Positions 36,866 to 47,701 of a stretch of 64,000 bases of DNA are shown here, in pieces. How positions within the stretch are numbered: the first letter of the stretch is position 1; each line of letters opens with the position of its first letter. Under the pieces are notes generated by a model, which made no database searches, was not told the DNA's origin, and saw only the letters and a list, made by a program, of their open reading frames with translations. The stretch spans positions 43,586,001-43,650,000 of the forward strand of contig OZ231127.1 of NCBI GenBank assembly GCA_965153355.1. Reading direction: 5' to 3'. This DNA is from Flaccisagitta enflata (Eukaryota > Chaetognatha > Sagittoidea > Aphragmophora). Both the position numbers and the translations under genes were made by a program.

Positions 36866-37475
36866 TAGGGGGGGTCATACAGGGTTGTTTTTGGAAATTC
36901 CTTATGAGACTCCGGAATCTGGGGGTTTATTGAATGTAGAAAAGGATAGAAAAAAAATTGGGTATCCATCTCTTAAGGAAAAATAATCCATTTTCGATCA
37001 AAAATGAGGTATCATTTAGGCGAAAATCGCAAAAATCGCAAAAATCGCGAAAATCGCGAAAATCGCCAAGATTTAGGCCATTGGTTATAGCCACAAGGGC
37101 ACTAAAAAACATTTATTTTTGACTTAGATGATGTATTTTTGCTTTACTCTTACCACTCATGTCAATAATTAGGCTTCCAATGCAAGATTTTTCTCATTTT
37201 TAGGGCTCTATACATGCTGCCGTAAAGGGAAAAACTAGCGAAAATAAAAAAAAATGAGAAAATCCTAAGAAAAAGAAAAAAATTGTACTGTCTAGTGTGA
37301 GTCAAAAAATGTGCCTGCTTATTTTAAAGATGCTTGTCTGAATTAGTATTTTTTATTCTCACAATATTTTCCCTTTTTATGTTAAAAAAAAAAAACCTTT
37401 TTTTTACTATGAAATATTTGCCAAAAAGGCAAAAATAAGCGAAATAAAAAAAATTTCAAAATTCAATGCTCAAGC

Positions 37476-37953
37476 TTCGCCCTCCAGAACTTGCAACCTG
37501 GCATGGGAGGTTTTCTTTTTGGTTTTTAAGATTTTTTTTAAATTTTTTTGTTTTTGTTTTGTTTTTTTGTTTAATCAAAGTTAGCACCTACACAAACATG
37601 GGTAGGGCTTAACAGTCAAACGAAAAACTAGTTTGATGGAATGGCTGATTTTTAACCACTAAAGCAATTTCATCAAAAGCAGTAAAAATGCAAAACTCAA
37701 TGATTTTTTCAATGAATCATAGTATTGTACCATACAATGCACAATAAGGTGATGAGTTCAAACTGTAAAATGTTTGATACAGCAGCTGATTTTTAACCAC
37801 TAAGGCAGTAATAATTAGCAATACAGATTAGATAATTGAATATTGGAATTAGTGAGTGCAGAGAGAAATGAAATAAAAAAAACTGAGCGGGCTCTGTGGT
37901 AGATCACCATGACCTCAGTTCCAAGTAAAAAGAATAAGAATTGCAAAAAGAAA
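37476..37953. other. Internal part of transposon H, no gene seen
   Basis: AT-rich DNA. The phrase GCAGCTGATTTTTAACCACTAA occurs at 37780 and a close variant at 37645. Confidence 0.4.
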
Positions 37954-39158
37954 TAGCAGCCCAAAGGCAGTAAGTGGTCAGCAGTACCCGTGCCCTGCTT
38001 GAGGAGTGTGTGATTCAAGTTGAGGGGGAGCAGGGCAGCGGCCCCAAGGGGACAAAGTCCTGTAGAACACAGGGGGATTTTGTCCGTCCGTCCGTCCGTC
38101 TGCCCCCCCCCCCTGCCCCATCCTCAGGGCTTCATCTCCTTTGGTGCCTATTCTGACCCAAATTCTGCCAAATAGCCCAAATCTAAGCAATATGGCCCAA
38201 ATCTAAGCAAAATGGCCCAAATTCAAGCAGTATGGTCCAAATCCAAGCAAAATGGCCCAAATCTGGTCAGAAATTAAGTATCAGAGGCCACAATATAGTT
38301 AACTAGTCATCCAAGGATCGCACATGGTCAGCGGTACCCGATGCCCTGCTGGGAGTGATCCAGTGAAGAAGTGGAGTGAGAGCAGGGCAGCGGCCCCAAA
38401 GGGCCAATGTCCTGTAGAACACAGGGGGGAATTTCCATACGTCCTAAGGGGGCATATTTCAGGCCTTAGATGTCTGATTTAGGCCGCTGAAGGCATATTT
38501 GAAGGCTGGAGGGCATAATTAAGGCTTGGAGAGCCGATTTGAGGTTTGGAGGGCAAATTTAAGCCATGGAGGGCTGATTTTATGCTTGGAGGGCTAATTG
38601 AGGGTCTGGAAGGCAGATTTGAGGGTCTGGAAGGCAGATTTGAGGTGGGGGGCTGATCAGAAGCCTGGAAAGCTGATTTGAGGCCTGGGGGGCTAAATTG
38701 AGGGCTGGGAGGGCAAATTTGAGGGCTGGGAGGGCAAATTTGAGGGCTGGGAGGGCAAATTTGAGGGCTGGGAGGGCAAATTTGAGGCCAATGGGGGGGG
38801 GACGGACGGACGGAAGGACGGACGGACGTATGGAAATTCCCCCCTGTGTTCTACAGGACATCGGCCCTTTGGGGCCGCTGCCCAAAAATGGTGGACCTCA
38901 GGCCAGGATTGGGGCTCTCTAGCCAGATACAGGCCAGATTTGGGCCATTTTGCTTGGATTTGAGCCATAATGCTTGAATTTGGGCCATTTTGCTTAGATT
39001 TGGGCCGTATGGCTTGGATTTGGGCCATTTGGCAGAATTTGGGTCAGAATAGGCCCCAAAGGAGATGAAGCCCTGAGCATAGGGCGGGGGGGGACATACG
39101 TACCGGACAAAATCCCCCTGTGATCTACAGGACTTCGTCCCCTTCGGGGCCGCTGCCC
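37954..39158 (+). mobile_element. Family C element, outer, with a nested family C element
   Basis: Head TAGCAGCCCAAAGGCAGTAA then GTGGTCAGCAGTACCCG, with a GCCCTGCT ... AGCAGGGC stem. The 54-bp segment from GGGCAGCGGCCCCAAGGGG to GGGGGATTTTGTCCG is repeated inverted at the 3' end (39106-39158), finishing GGGGCCGCTGCCC. The body is a (CCCAAATCTAAGCAATATGG)n 20-bp array, split by the inner element at 38304-38883. Confidence 0.85.
38304..38883 (+). mobile_element. Family C element, inner
   Basis: Head around TAGTCATCCAAGGATCGCAC then GGTCAGCGGTACCCG; tail GGGGCCGCTGCCC. The body is about 18 copies of a ~20-bp unit (GAGGGCTGGGAGGGCAAATTT), then GGACGGACGGAAGGACGGAC. It occupies the same site and orientation inside its host as the inner element at 43745-44210. 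Confidence 0.8.
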
Positions 39159-39223
39159 AAAAATAGCAAATGAGCGGGATTTGTGTAAAATCACCAAGAC
39201 CTCATTTACTATTTTCAATAATC

Positions 39224-39910
39224 TCATTCATCATTTGGTTGGCAAGCATTTTCCACCTTTGGAAAGTAGTCCTTCTTTGATTCAAACTTGGTCAACTCCT
39301 GCCTTTCTTTGATCTGTTGAGAGATGAAACCTTCTCTTGCTTCTTGTCCAATCACTGCAGCAGAAGCCTCAGAGACAAGCCTGATGGCCCTTTCCACTGC
39401 CTGGGTGTGGCATGGGTAATTTGGTACTTCAAGGGGGGCCTCTTTGATGGCAATTAGTTCAGCTTCCTTGAAATCCAAAGTGAAAGGTGGCTCTGTCAAC
39501 TTTGTCAATTCCCAGTCAATCAGTTCAGTGTAGCTAGTTGCACTGAAATTCACTTTGGGAAAAACAAATTTCCTAACTTGGGAATTTGAAATGGCATGAT
39601 CTTCTGAAGGGTCCCATCGGAAGGCATCATCTTCTTCCCCTTCAGGAGGTTCTTCCTCATCTTCATCTTCCTCATCCACGCCTCGCCCATCATCCTCTTG
39701 ACAGAGGTCTGCCCTTGCTTGGTCTGATTTCATCCAAATGGTGCCAATATCTGCCCTTGAGAGAGATCTTGGTTTTCCCAGTGAGAAGATCCTGCTTTCC
39801 ACCAGTCCCATGTATGATACAGAAAGGAAAGTGCGATTTGTAGCACTTGAGTTTTTCCACCCAGATACCTCTGTTACCATCAGAGTGGCAGCACTTGGGG
39901 GACACAGCAT
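39224..39910 (-). CDS. Transposon-type protein fragment (228 codons)
   Basis: An ATG at 39910-39908 opens a frame of ordinary composition ending at 39224. After a Ser/Arg-rich start there is an acidic stretch (about residues 74-92), then IDWELTKLTEPPFTLDFKEA and finally a segment with PCHTQAVERAIRLVSEASAA and a Gly-Phe-Ile motif. To my memory this last motif resembles the C-terminus of uncharacterised transposon-encoded proteins common in invertebrate genomes; I cannot name a superfamily. There is an in-frame TAA eight codons upstream of the ATG, so the frame is either a last exon or a decayed gene. No DDE catalytic residues can be placed. It lies inside the TIR element 36868-41532, where it would be the transposase remnant. 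Confidence 0.55.
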   Translation of the reverse strand: MLCPPSAATLMVTEVSGWKNSSATNRTFLSVSYMGLVESRIFSLGKPRSLSRADIGTIWMKSDQARADLCQEDDGRGVDEEDEDEEEPPEGEEDDAFRWDPSEDHAISNSQVRKFVFPKVNFSATSYTELIDWELTKLTEPPFTLDFKEAELIAIKEAPLEVPNYPCHTQAVERAIRLVSEASAAVIGQEAREGFISQQIKERQELTKFESKKDYFPKVENACQPNDE

Positions 39911-40372
39911 GGGAATTCTTGCTCCCCCTGGGCATTACTTGCTGGGGAAGGAATCTTTGCAACAGCTTTGCCCTTTGGTCCACAATACGAGTGCAGGCAG
40001 GCAGGCAGGCTTTATCTCTCAGCAACAAAGAAAAGGAGGGGTCAAATATAGTGCCAAAGAGAGCAACTATCGTCCCAATGCAAGTCATGCAGTCAAGGTG
40101 GAGACAGACTCTGCAATCCAACTACTTGAGCTTGGATATCAGTTCTTTGGTAACCATTTCTGTGATACAGTTTATGGCATGGGGATGTGGGAAGATTCAT
40201 GCTGGTCTGGGCAAATTCCAACCCGTTTCCTGAAGATCTCTTTACAAGAGCATTAAATTACTTTCAGAAGATAAAATGTTTGAATGTCATGATTTTTTAA
40301 TGTAATTCTTACCAGAAACGAGATTTGAAGATTACTACATTTTGGTGTTATAAGTTTCAACTGTGCTTTTTT
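39911..40372. other. Internal part of transposon H, possible upstream coding remnants
   Basis: Frames on both strands are open over 39738-40256 (172 codons on +), but none has a domain I recognise. Probably decayed transposase sequence or shadow frames. Confidence 0.3.
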
Positions 40373-40741
40373 AGTCGCGTGCTACGCGACTCTACACCCC
40401 GCTTTGTCGGTCCGTTGGTTGGTCCGTCGGTTGGTCGGTCGGTTGGTCGGTCCCCTTTTTACTTTTTTGTCCGTTAAGACATTTTTTAAGTCATTGTAGG
40501 GTGTGTTAAGTAATCTAAAGTCATTGTAAGTCATGCCTAGTCATTCTAAGTCATTCTTAATCATTTTAAGTCATTTTAAGTCATTTTAAGTCATTTTTGG
40601 TCATTTGGTCATTTTAGTCATTTTAAGTGGTCATTTTAAGTCATTCTAAGCCATTCTAAGTCATTTTAAGCCATTCTAAGTCATTCTAAGTCATTTTAAG
40701 TCTGTAAGTCTCGCACGCGACTTATAGGTGTTGGCCTTGTT
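40373..40741 (+). mobile_element. Family A element, long type (369 bp), nested in transposon H
   Basis: Head AGTCGCGTGCTACGCGACT, GTCGGTTGGTCGGTCGG microsatellite, (AGTCATTNTA)n body, tail GCACGCGACTTATAGG then TGTTGGCCTTGTT. Confidence 0.9.
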
Positions 40742-41534
40742 CATAAGACATTCAAATGTTCTTATCTTAGAGTCTGATGCATTTTTTTCATTGTGACCTC
40801 TTTATTTTTTACGTTTATGTGATAACTGGGGTCTTGGTGAGCTGAAACAGCTCCCGCTCAGTTATCTCTTTTACTTTATTTTCTATATTTTTTTGATTTT
40901 TCATATTGTTTGTATCTAAAATGTGCATATTCTTTCATGTTCGCATGTTCGCAAGAAACTTGAGCACTGAGTTTTGAAATTTTTTTAATTTCACCTTTTT
41001 TTGCCTTTTTGGCAAATATTTCATAGTAAAAAAAGGGAAAACAATGTGAGAATAAAAAAACACTAATTCAGACAAGCATCTTTAAAATAAGCAGGCACAT
41101 TTTTTTGACTCACACTAGACAGTACAATTTTTTTCCTTTTTTAGGATTTTCTCATCTTTTTTTATTTTTGCTAATTTTTCCTTTTACGGCAGCATGTATA
41201 AAGCCCTAAAAATGAGAAAAATCTTACATTGAAAGCCTAATTATTGACATGAGTGGTAAGAGTAAGGCAAAAATACATCATCTATGTCAAAAACAAATGT
41301 TTTTAAGTGTCCTAGTGACTATAACCAATGGCCTATATCTTGGCGATTTTCGCGATTTTTGCGATTTTTGCGATTTTCGCCTATCCGATACCTCATTTTT
41401 GATCGAAAATGGATTATTTTTCCTTAAGAGATGGATACCCAATTTTTTTTCTATCCTTTTCAACATTCAATAAACCCCCAGATTCCGGAGACTCATAAGG
41501 AATTTCCAAAAACAACCCTGTATGACCCCCCCTA

Positions 41535-41861
41535 TAATGACCAATGGAGTGATTGTCATGTTGATTTTTTGAGACTTGTATAAGTATAATTGAAATGATA
41601 CATTGTACATTGTACAAGCAGATGGATTGGCTGATAAGACGCATTGAAAATTAGAGATGAGTGGATGAAGAAAAGATTGGATGGAGTGATGGAAAGGAAA
41701 AACATAATCATGGAAAAAGCTTCTTCGAAAGAAAGAAAAGAGTGAAATAGGAAAGACGTCGAAAGTGAGCATGAGGCCGCGAGGATGAGTAAATCCAATC
41801 AGAACGTAATCTGACAGACATACACACGGGCGAGCAGAAGAATAGACTGACGCTCATACAG
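41535..41861. other. No gene seen
   Basis: Ordinary DNA. Overlapping 75-100-codon frames on the minus strand lack recognisable features. Confidence 0.4.
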
Positions 41862-42050
41862 AACAAGTGACGCGGGGTCACAATTTCGTTGCGGACGGGT
41901 GAGCAAGGGCGTGTGGTTCCCAACCACACCCTCGCCCACACCCCTCCCCCACCCACACACACACAATCACAACTACAACTTCTAAATAGCACGTTTTCGT
42001 ACTTTTTAATTCGATAATCACGGACGGACGGACGGATGGACGGAAGAAGC
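41862..42050 (-). mobile_element. Family A-like element with variant tail (family D)
   Basis: It begins AACAAGTGACGCGGGGTCAC then GTTGCGGACGGGTGAGCAAGG and has CGGACGGACGGACGGATGG at 42019-42040. The same variant tail occurs in the other orientation at 61783-61840. The head is not evident. Confidence 0.6.
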
Positions 42051-42724
42051 ATCTTACAAAACGTACAAAGTGCTCCACCTTTCAAGAAGACATGAGAATA
42101 TAAGATATAACGCAGAGGCACAACATTGACGCGTAGGGGTGGGTAGGGGTGTACAACCCCATCCCATTCCACCCTCCCCCCCCCCACAAACACACACTTT
42201 TTTTTAGTCTCTGTACACTCTATTCCCCTCAATGTAGCCCCGCCTGTCCGGTCGTTCACCTGTCTGTCCGTCAATCCGCCTGCCTTCTAGTGCGTTTGTT
42301 ATTATATGCAATTTTTATGGACATGTACAAAAACTCTTTACCCCTCATGATGACCTATCATCCCATGGTATATCTTTTTTGATGATGAAGGCCTTTTCCC
42401 CTTTAATCGTTAAGAAACAAAATGTTGTTTCAAATCACCTGTATATCCCAACCCCCTCATTAGCATTAAGGGGCTCAACTAGGGAAATGGACACTCTGGT
42501 CCTTTTTTTTTTCAATAAGGCAAATATTAACCGAAATTGGGTTGATGGGCCCGATCAATGTCAGAAGACAGCTCTATCAATACCCCCTTCCTCTGAAATA
42601 TTTCATTGCTTCATAGAATTTATTGCTTTCTAAAATTTCATTTAAGATAGAGAAAATATGACACATTCCGTAAAAAATGAATACCTAAGGAATTTTGATT
42701 GTGTTTCAAAAAAATTTATTTTGG
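42051..42724. other. No gene seen
   Basis: Includes a C12 run near 42177 and, at 42200-42300, a decayed segment (TTTTTAGTCTCTGTACACTC with GTCTGTCCGTC) that may be a very old family A head. Confidence 0.4.
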
Positions 42725-42795
42725 GTCGGACGGATGGATGGACGGACGGACCAACGAACCGACTTCGCGAGGTGAAGAGTCGCTTGTCCACGACT
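42725..42795 (-). mobile_element. Family A element, head half
   Basis: GGACGGATGGATGGACGGAC leads to GAAGAGTCGCTTGTCCACGACT and then AAA. No tail to the left. Confidence 0.65.
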
Positions 42796-43474
42796 AAAGA
42801 GGAGTTGATATAATCCAAGAGAAACAGAACTCTCGCCACGATACGTCAAAAGAAAGGGCGGCACTCGTACAGACGAAAAAAAAAAAGAAATCTGTGTGTG
42901 AACGATGGAAAATGAAAAAGTAAGACATGGCACTGTGGACAGAAAAAATGAGTCTGAACGCGACCGTACGTGAGAGGAGGAGGAGGAGGAGGAGGAGGAA
43001 CAAGAAGAAGAGGAGACCTAGAATTAAGAAGAGGAAGAGTCCCAGGCGAAGGAGGAGGGGCAAAGGGAATGTAAGGAAGATGAGGTTGTTCAGGAAGAAG
43101 AAGGAGATGGAAAATGGAATGGAGGAAGAGAAAGGAGTGGAGGAGGAAGAGGAAGAAATCGAAGATGATGAGGAGAGGGTTAAAGATGAGGAGGAGGAGG
43201 CTCATGGATGAAGAGCAGGAGGCAGGAGAGGACGATGAGGTGGAGGAAAAAAGGCCTGGGAGGTAGGAACTACGCAGGAGAGAAAAAAAGAAAGAAAGGA
43301 AAATGTATAAAAAAGAAGGAAATCGGAGGAAAAGGAGGAAACGTGGAAAAAAGAAAAGAAAAGGATTATGCGATGGAATTCTTTCCCCTTTACACTTCTT
43401 TTTTGAAGAAAAAAGATATTCCGCGTGGGCTTCGTTCTTTTTCCTTTTTTTTCCTTTTTTTTCTTAAACTTTTT
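42796..43474. other. Purine-rich GGA/GAA region, no gene seen
   Basis: From 42970 to 43370 the + strand is dominated by GGAGGA, GAAGAA and GGAAGA words. An Arg/Lys/Glu-rich frame at 42927-43211 reflects that bias. Confidence 0.5.
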
Positions 43475-44597
43475 GGGCAGCGGCTCCGAAGGCGACGAAG
43501 TCCTGTAGAACTCAGGGGGAATCCGTCTGTCTGTACCTATGTCTGTCCGTCCATCCGTTTGTCCCCCCCCCCGTCCCATCCTCAAGGCTTTGTCTCCTTT
43601 GGGGCCTATTCTGACCCAAATCCAAGCAGTATGGCCCAAATCTAAGCAAAATGTCCCAAATCCATGCATAATGGCCCCAATCCAGGCAAAATGGCCCAAA
43701 TCTGGTCAGAAAATCCCAATCCTGCCCCGAGGTTTATCATTTTTGGGCAGCGGCCCCGAAGGGGCCGATGACCTATGCTTTCACACAGGGGAAAATTCTC
43801 CTCCTTCTCCTTCTTCTCCTTCTTCTTCTTCTCCGTCCACCCCCTTGACCAGCCTTTAAGGCCAAAATCTAGCCTTGAGGCTCAAATATCAGCCTTGAGG
43901 CTCAAATTCCAGCCTTGAGGATCAAATTCCAGCCTGAAAGCCTAAAGTCCTGCGCCAAGGCTCAGAATCGAGCCTCAAAGCCCAGAATCCAGCCTTGAGG
44001 CTAAAAATCCGGCCAGATGGCCCCAATTCCAGCCTCCAAGCTCAAATTGCAGCCTCTAGCCTCTAGGCTCAAGTCCCAACATAAAGCTACCAAAATAACT
44101 AAGCATAGGTCATCGGCCCCTTTGAGGCCGCTGCCCCTCTCACCATCACATATCCACACACACTCACAGGGGCAACGGGTACTGCTGACCATCTTATGCT
44201 TTTGCGACTATTGCTACTTAGACCTATATTGTGGTCCCAAATACCTAGATTCTGACCAGATTTGGGCCATTTTGCTTGGATTTGGGCCATTATGCCTGGA
44301 TTTGGGCCATTTTGCTTAGTTTTTGGCCAAATTACTTGGATTTGGGCTATTTGGGAGAATTTGGGTCAGAGGAGGCCCCAAAGGAGACGAAGCCCTGAGG
44401 ATGGGGTGGGGGTAATGGACAGACAGACAGACAGACAGACAGATGGATGGACAGACATACAGACAGACAGATTCCCCCTGTATTCTTCAGGACTTTGTCC
44501 CCTTTGGGGCTGCCGCCCTGCACCCTCTCAACCTAAATCGCATACATCTCAAGCAGGGCACGGGTACCGCTGACCACTTACTGCCTTTGGGCTGCTA
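43475..44597 (-). mobile_element. Family C element, outer, with a nested family C element
   Basis: Reverse orientation: starts GGGCAGCGGCTCCGAAGG and ends GGTACCGCTGACCACTTA then CTGCCTTTGGGCTGCTA. The body is the same CCCAAATCTAAGCAA array as in 37954-39158, interrupted at the corresponding place by an inner element (43745-44210). Confidence 0.85.
43745..44210 (-). mobile_element. Family C element, inner
   Basis: Starts GGGCAGCGGCCCCGAAGGGG and ends CTGACCATCTTATGC then TTTTGCGACTA. The body is a ~20-bp AGCCTTGAGGCTCAAATTCC array, unlike the array in its counterpart at 38304-38883. Confidence 0.85.
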
Positions 44598-44917
44598 TTA
44601 GCTCTTTATCCTCTTGTTGTTTTTTCCCCTCTTCCTCGCTTTTAAGATTCGTCCCATAAAGTATGCTGAGGTCAAACTCGGTATTTAGTCAGTCTGTCCT
44701 TCTGTCTAAATTGACTCATTCATCCTTTTCCACCAAAGATGTCCTCTATTTTTCTTTTCCTCATGTGTTTACATTTGTTTTCGTCTGTCAGTGATTTCGG
44801 TTTTCCTTTTGTCTTTTTTTTTTTTTTACCGCTTCTAAAGGTGGAAATCTGTTTGCTCATCGTCCACCAGGTGATCCCAGGCATCTTTTTTTCTTTTTCT
44901 GGTTTGTCTTATTTTTA
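44598..44917. other. No gene seen
   Basis: T/C-rich DNA without recognisable features. Confidence 0.4.
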
Positions 44918-45680
44918 AGTCGCGTGCTACGCGACTCTACACCCCGTTATGTCGGTCCGTTGGTCGGTCGGTTGGTTGGTTGGTTGGTCGGTTGGTCCCC
45001 TTTTGGGCAGCGGCCCCGAAGGGGTCGATGACCTATGCTTTCACACATATGGGGGATTTTCTCCTGCTTCTCCTTCTTCTATGTTCCCCCCCCTCAAATC
45101 CCAGTCTCGAGGACCAAATTCCAGTCTCGAGGCTCAAATCCCAGTCTTGAGGCCTACATCCCAGCCTCAAGGCCCAAATCCTAGCCTGGAGGCCCAGATT
45201 TCAGTCTTGAGGCCCAAATCTCAGCCTCAATGTCAAAATCTCAGCCAAGAAGCCCAGATCCTGGCCTTGAGGCCTAAAACTCAACCTCCAGGCTAGGATT
45301 TGGGCCTTGAGGCTAGGATTTGGGCCTTGAGGCTGGGATTTGGGCCTCAAGACTGGTATTTGGGCCTTGGGACTGGAATATGGGCCTCGAGGAGGGACGG
45401 AGGAGGAGGAGAAGGAGGAGAAAATCCCCCATATGTGTGAAAGCATAGGTCATCGACCCCTTTGGGGCCACTGCCTTGCTCCCCCCTCAACTTCAACCAC
45501 AACCTACTCAGGCAGGGCACGGGTACCGCTGACCATTTAACGCTTTTGCGACTATTTACTTTTTCGGCGTTTTTGAGCTTTTTGAGCATACGGCTCCTGC
45601 CCAGATGGCTTAGTGACCTTCTCCAGCACTGCTCCTGCCCACCCGCACGCGACTAGGGTAGCCGTGTATCCGGCCTTGTT
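44918..45680 (+). mobile_element. Family A element, short type, split by a family C element
   Basis: Head AGTCGCGTGCTACGCGACT, GGTCGGTTGGTTGGTTGG microsatellite and CCCCTTTT, then the family C insert 45005-45554, then TTACTTTTT and the tail GTGTATCCGGCCTTGTT. Without the insert it is about 210 bp, the length of the intact copy at 36208. Confidence 0.88.
45005..45554 (-). mobile_element. Family C element (550 bp) inside a family A element
   Basis: Starts GGGCAGCGGCCCCGAAGGGG and ends CTGACCATTTAACGC then TTTTGCGACTA. Inverted flanks GACCTATGCTTTCACACATA and TATGTGTGAAAGCATAGGTC enclose a ~20-bp array (CAGTCTTGAGGCCCAAATCC). TT lies at both edges. Confidence 0.85.
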
Positions 45681-45877
45681 TTTTCTTTGAAGAAGACAAA
45701 TTTGGTGGTGTGATTTCGGAGCATCGCATTCGCACGATCTTTGGCAATTTCCCTTTACATGTGGATGGGTCACTCGGATCGCTGTTACACGTCGGTTGGT
45801 CGGTTATTGGGACACGCTTTCGTTGAAACCGCATGAAAAGGATAATTCTTAATTTCTGTAGCCTTCGATGCAAGCCA

Positions 45878-45879
45878 TG

Positions 45880-45963
<84 letters not shown>

Positions 45964-46047
45964 AACAAAAACAAAAACAACAATAACAATAACAATAACG
46001 ATAACAGTAACAATAACAATAACAAAACAATAACATTAACAATTATG

Positions 46048-46131
<84 letters not shown>

Positions 46132-46132
46132 C
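45878..46132. repeat. Compound (CAA)n-(CAATAA)n-(CAA)n microsatellite
   Basis: About 85 bp of CAA, a degenerate AACAATAACAAT section to 46043, then about 90 bp of CAA. Gln, Asn and Thr runs on + and Val, Leu and Cys runs on - are artefacts. Confidence 0.97.
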
Positions 46133-47003
46133 AAAATAACTGCAACATCCAAATCAACAATAACGACAGCCACAATAATAACAACCTGCGTGCTCCCGAG
46201 GTAGAAATCTGTAGAAATGTCGTGAAAAAAACTGGCTTGAGCCTAGATGTCATTCACCGAAAGTATCTTTCATTCTAGACTTACCTGTCGTGGCGAGGAT
46301 GTCATGTCACTTCCGAACAAGAGAATTATTTTTAACTTCTTCATTGATATTGAAAGATAATCCATACACATCAGTTTGAAAAAAAAATCAAAGAAAAAAA
46401 GAGTACGAAAAGTTTTTTTGCTGAATATATATGGATTGTTGTTCCTCGGCACAATTTAATACTTTTGGGGTCTATTCCTGGAAATTAATGAACTTCTTGC
46501 ACCCTCCAATTTCAGATAGAATCTCATTTTAGTAACCCAAAAGACAAATAGATGCAGCAGATGCAAAAAAAAGGTGTGTTTTTACTAAAAATATGCGGAA
46601 CCCTTGTAAATTGCGTGTCAATTGATGTTGATAAAACCGTGGAGATCTCGAGTGGCTTTCTTATGGCCGAATAAAGAAAACGGGGAAACGTCGAATGGAA
46701 AAAGAGATTGGAAGCGCGGGGCAATTGATTGGATTTACCAAGTGATCAATCAATGTTGAGCCCCGCGAGATCGTAAATACGCGCCTACGCGCCACTTTCA
46801 GTCTTTTCCGTCGTTTCTCTCGGGTTCGCTCATTTATTCACTCTATGCGCTGCCCCTGATGGGAGGCCGCGTGTATCTCCATAGTCAAAGCTGCCAATCC
46901 TTGGTATATCAGTTCATCACATAAACAAGGACCTTCCTCATTATTCAATAATTAGAATGATACAAAAGTCTTGTCCTGCCAAGCTTACCGGCTCAAATTA
47001 AGA
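46133..47003. other. No gene seen
   Basis: Ordinary DNA without recognisable repeats. Short 60-66-codon frames have no features. Confidence 0.45.
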
Positions 47004-47202
47004 AACAAGGCCGTATACACTCCCCCCAGTCGCGGATGGGTGGGCAGGAGTGGAATAATTAAAAAATACTCACATTTTGTTTGGCAGAGGCAGAAATGTC
47101 GAAACCGCTCGCAATTCAAAAACGTGACCAACAGACCGACCGACTGACCAACTGACTGACCAACACAGCAAGTTCTAGAGTCGCGTGTCCGCGACTAAAA
47201 AT
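47004..47202 (-). mobile_element. Family A element, short type (199 bp)
   Basis: Tail AACAAGGCCGTATACAC at the left, GACCGACCGACTGACCAACTG in the middle, hairpin GAGTCGCGTGTCCGCGACT at the right, followed by A5. Confidence 0.88.
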
Positions 47203-47319
47203 CGGGGAATAAATCTAAAGAGAAAATGAATCGAGGTTTCAATTTCCAACGCCTTCAATTGATTAACAGAATTCGATGGTAAAATTCTACTCCGAGTCCG
47301 TCGGTTCTCAAATGGTCAA

Positions 47320-47701
47320 TACCACGCGTATCCATAAAAAGGCGCACTCTTGAATAGGTTGTTATGGCAAAAAATTTTTAAAAAAGAACTTAATCATATT
47401 CTAGACTGTTAGAAAGCCCTTGGAAAATATTTTCATTTAGCTTCAATCTGGTATTTCTCATTTTTTTTTCATTTGGAAATGGCATTAGCTAGAATGAAAG
47501 CTATGCTTTTTCATTTTCACAATCCCTTTTTAAAAAGAGCATTTTAGCAGAATAGACCTTCTCCTTGGAAGCTAGCTCCTAAACCTTTAGAGATACAGAC
47601 CTGGGATTGGTTTGGATTGTTTGAAAATCTTTCAAAGTATAGTAATCTTTTTAATCTGTTTTATCAATGAAAAGTAAGGCATGTTTTTTTTTGTTCTTTT
47701 T
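47320..47701. mobile_element. MITE-like element, family F copy 2, cut by family A
   Basis: Begins ACCACGCGTATCCATAAAAA then GGCGCACTCTTGAATAG and follows the order of 1284-1700. Its right end is missing because the family A element at 47702 starts inside its terminal T-rich repeat. Confidence 0.6.

Larger units (their letters stand above)
36868..41532. mobile_element. TIR transposon (4665 bp), family H
   Basis: It starts with G7 then TCATACAGGGTTGTTTTTGG and ends with the exact complement ending in C7. TA lies on both sides (36866-36867 and 41533-41534). The inverted ends are about 600 bp long (left to ~37475, right from ~40945) and include GCGAAAATCGCAAAAATCGC-type repeats. Between them lie a family C composite (37954-39158), a protein-like frame (39224-39910) and a family A element (40373-40741). 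Confidence 0.8.

Noticed and set aside
42200-42300. Possible family A head (AGTCTCTGTACACTC, GTCTGTCCGTC)
   Set aside because: Hairpin and tail are both unrecognisable; too decayed to list as a copy.
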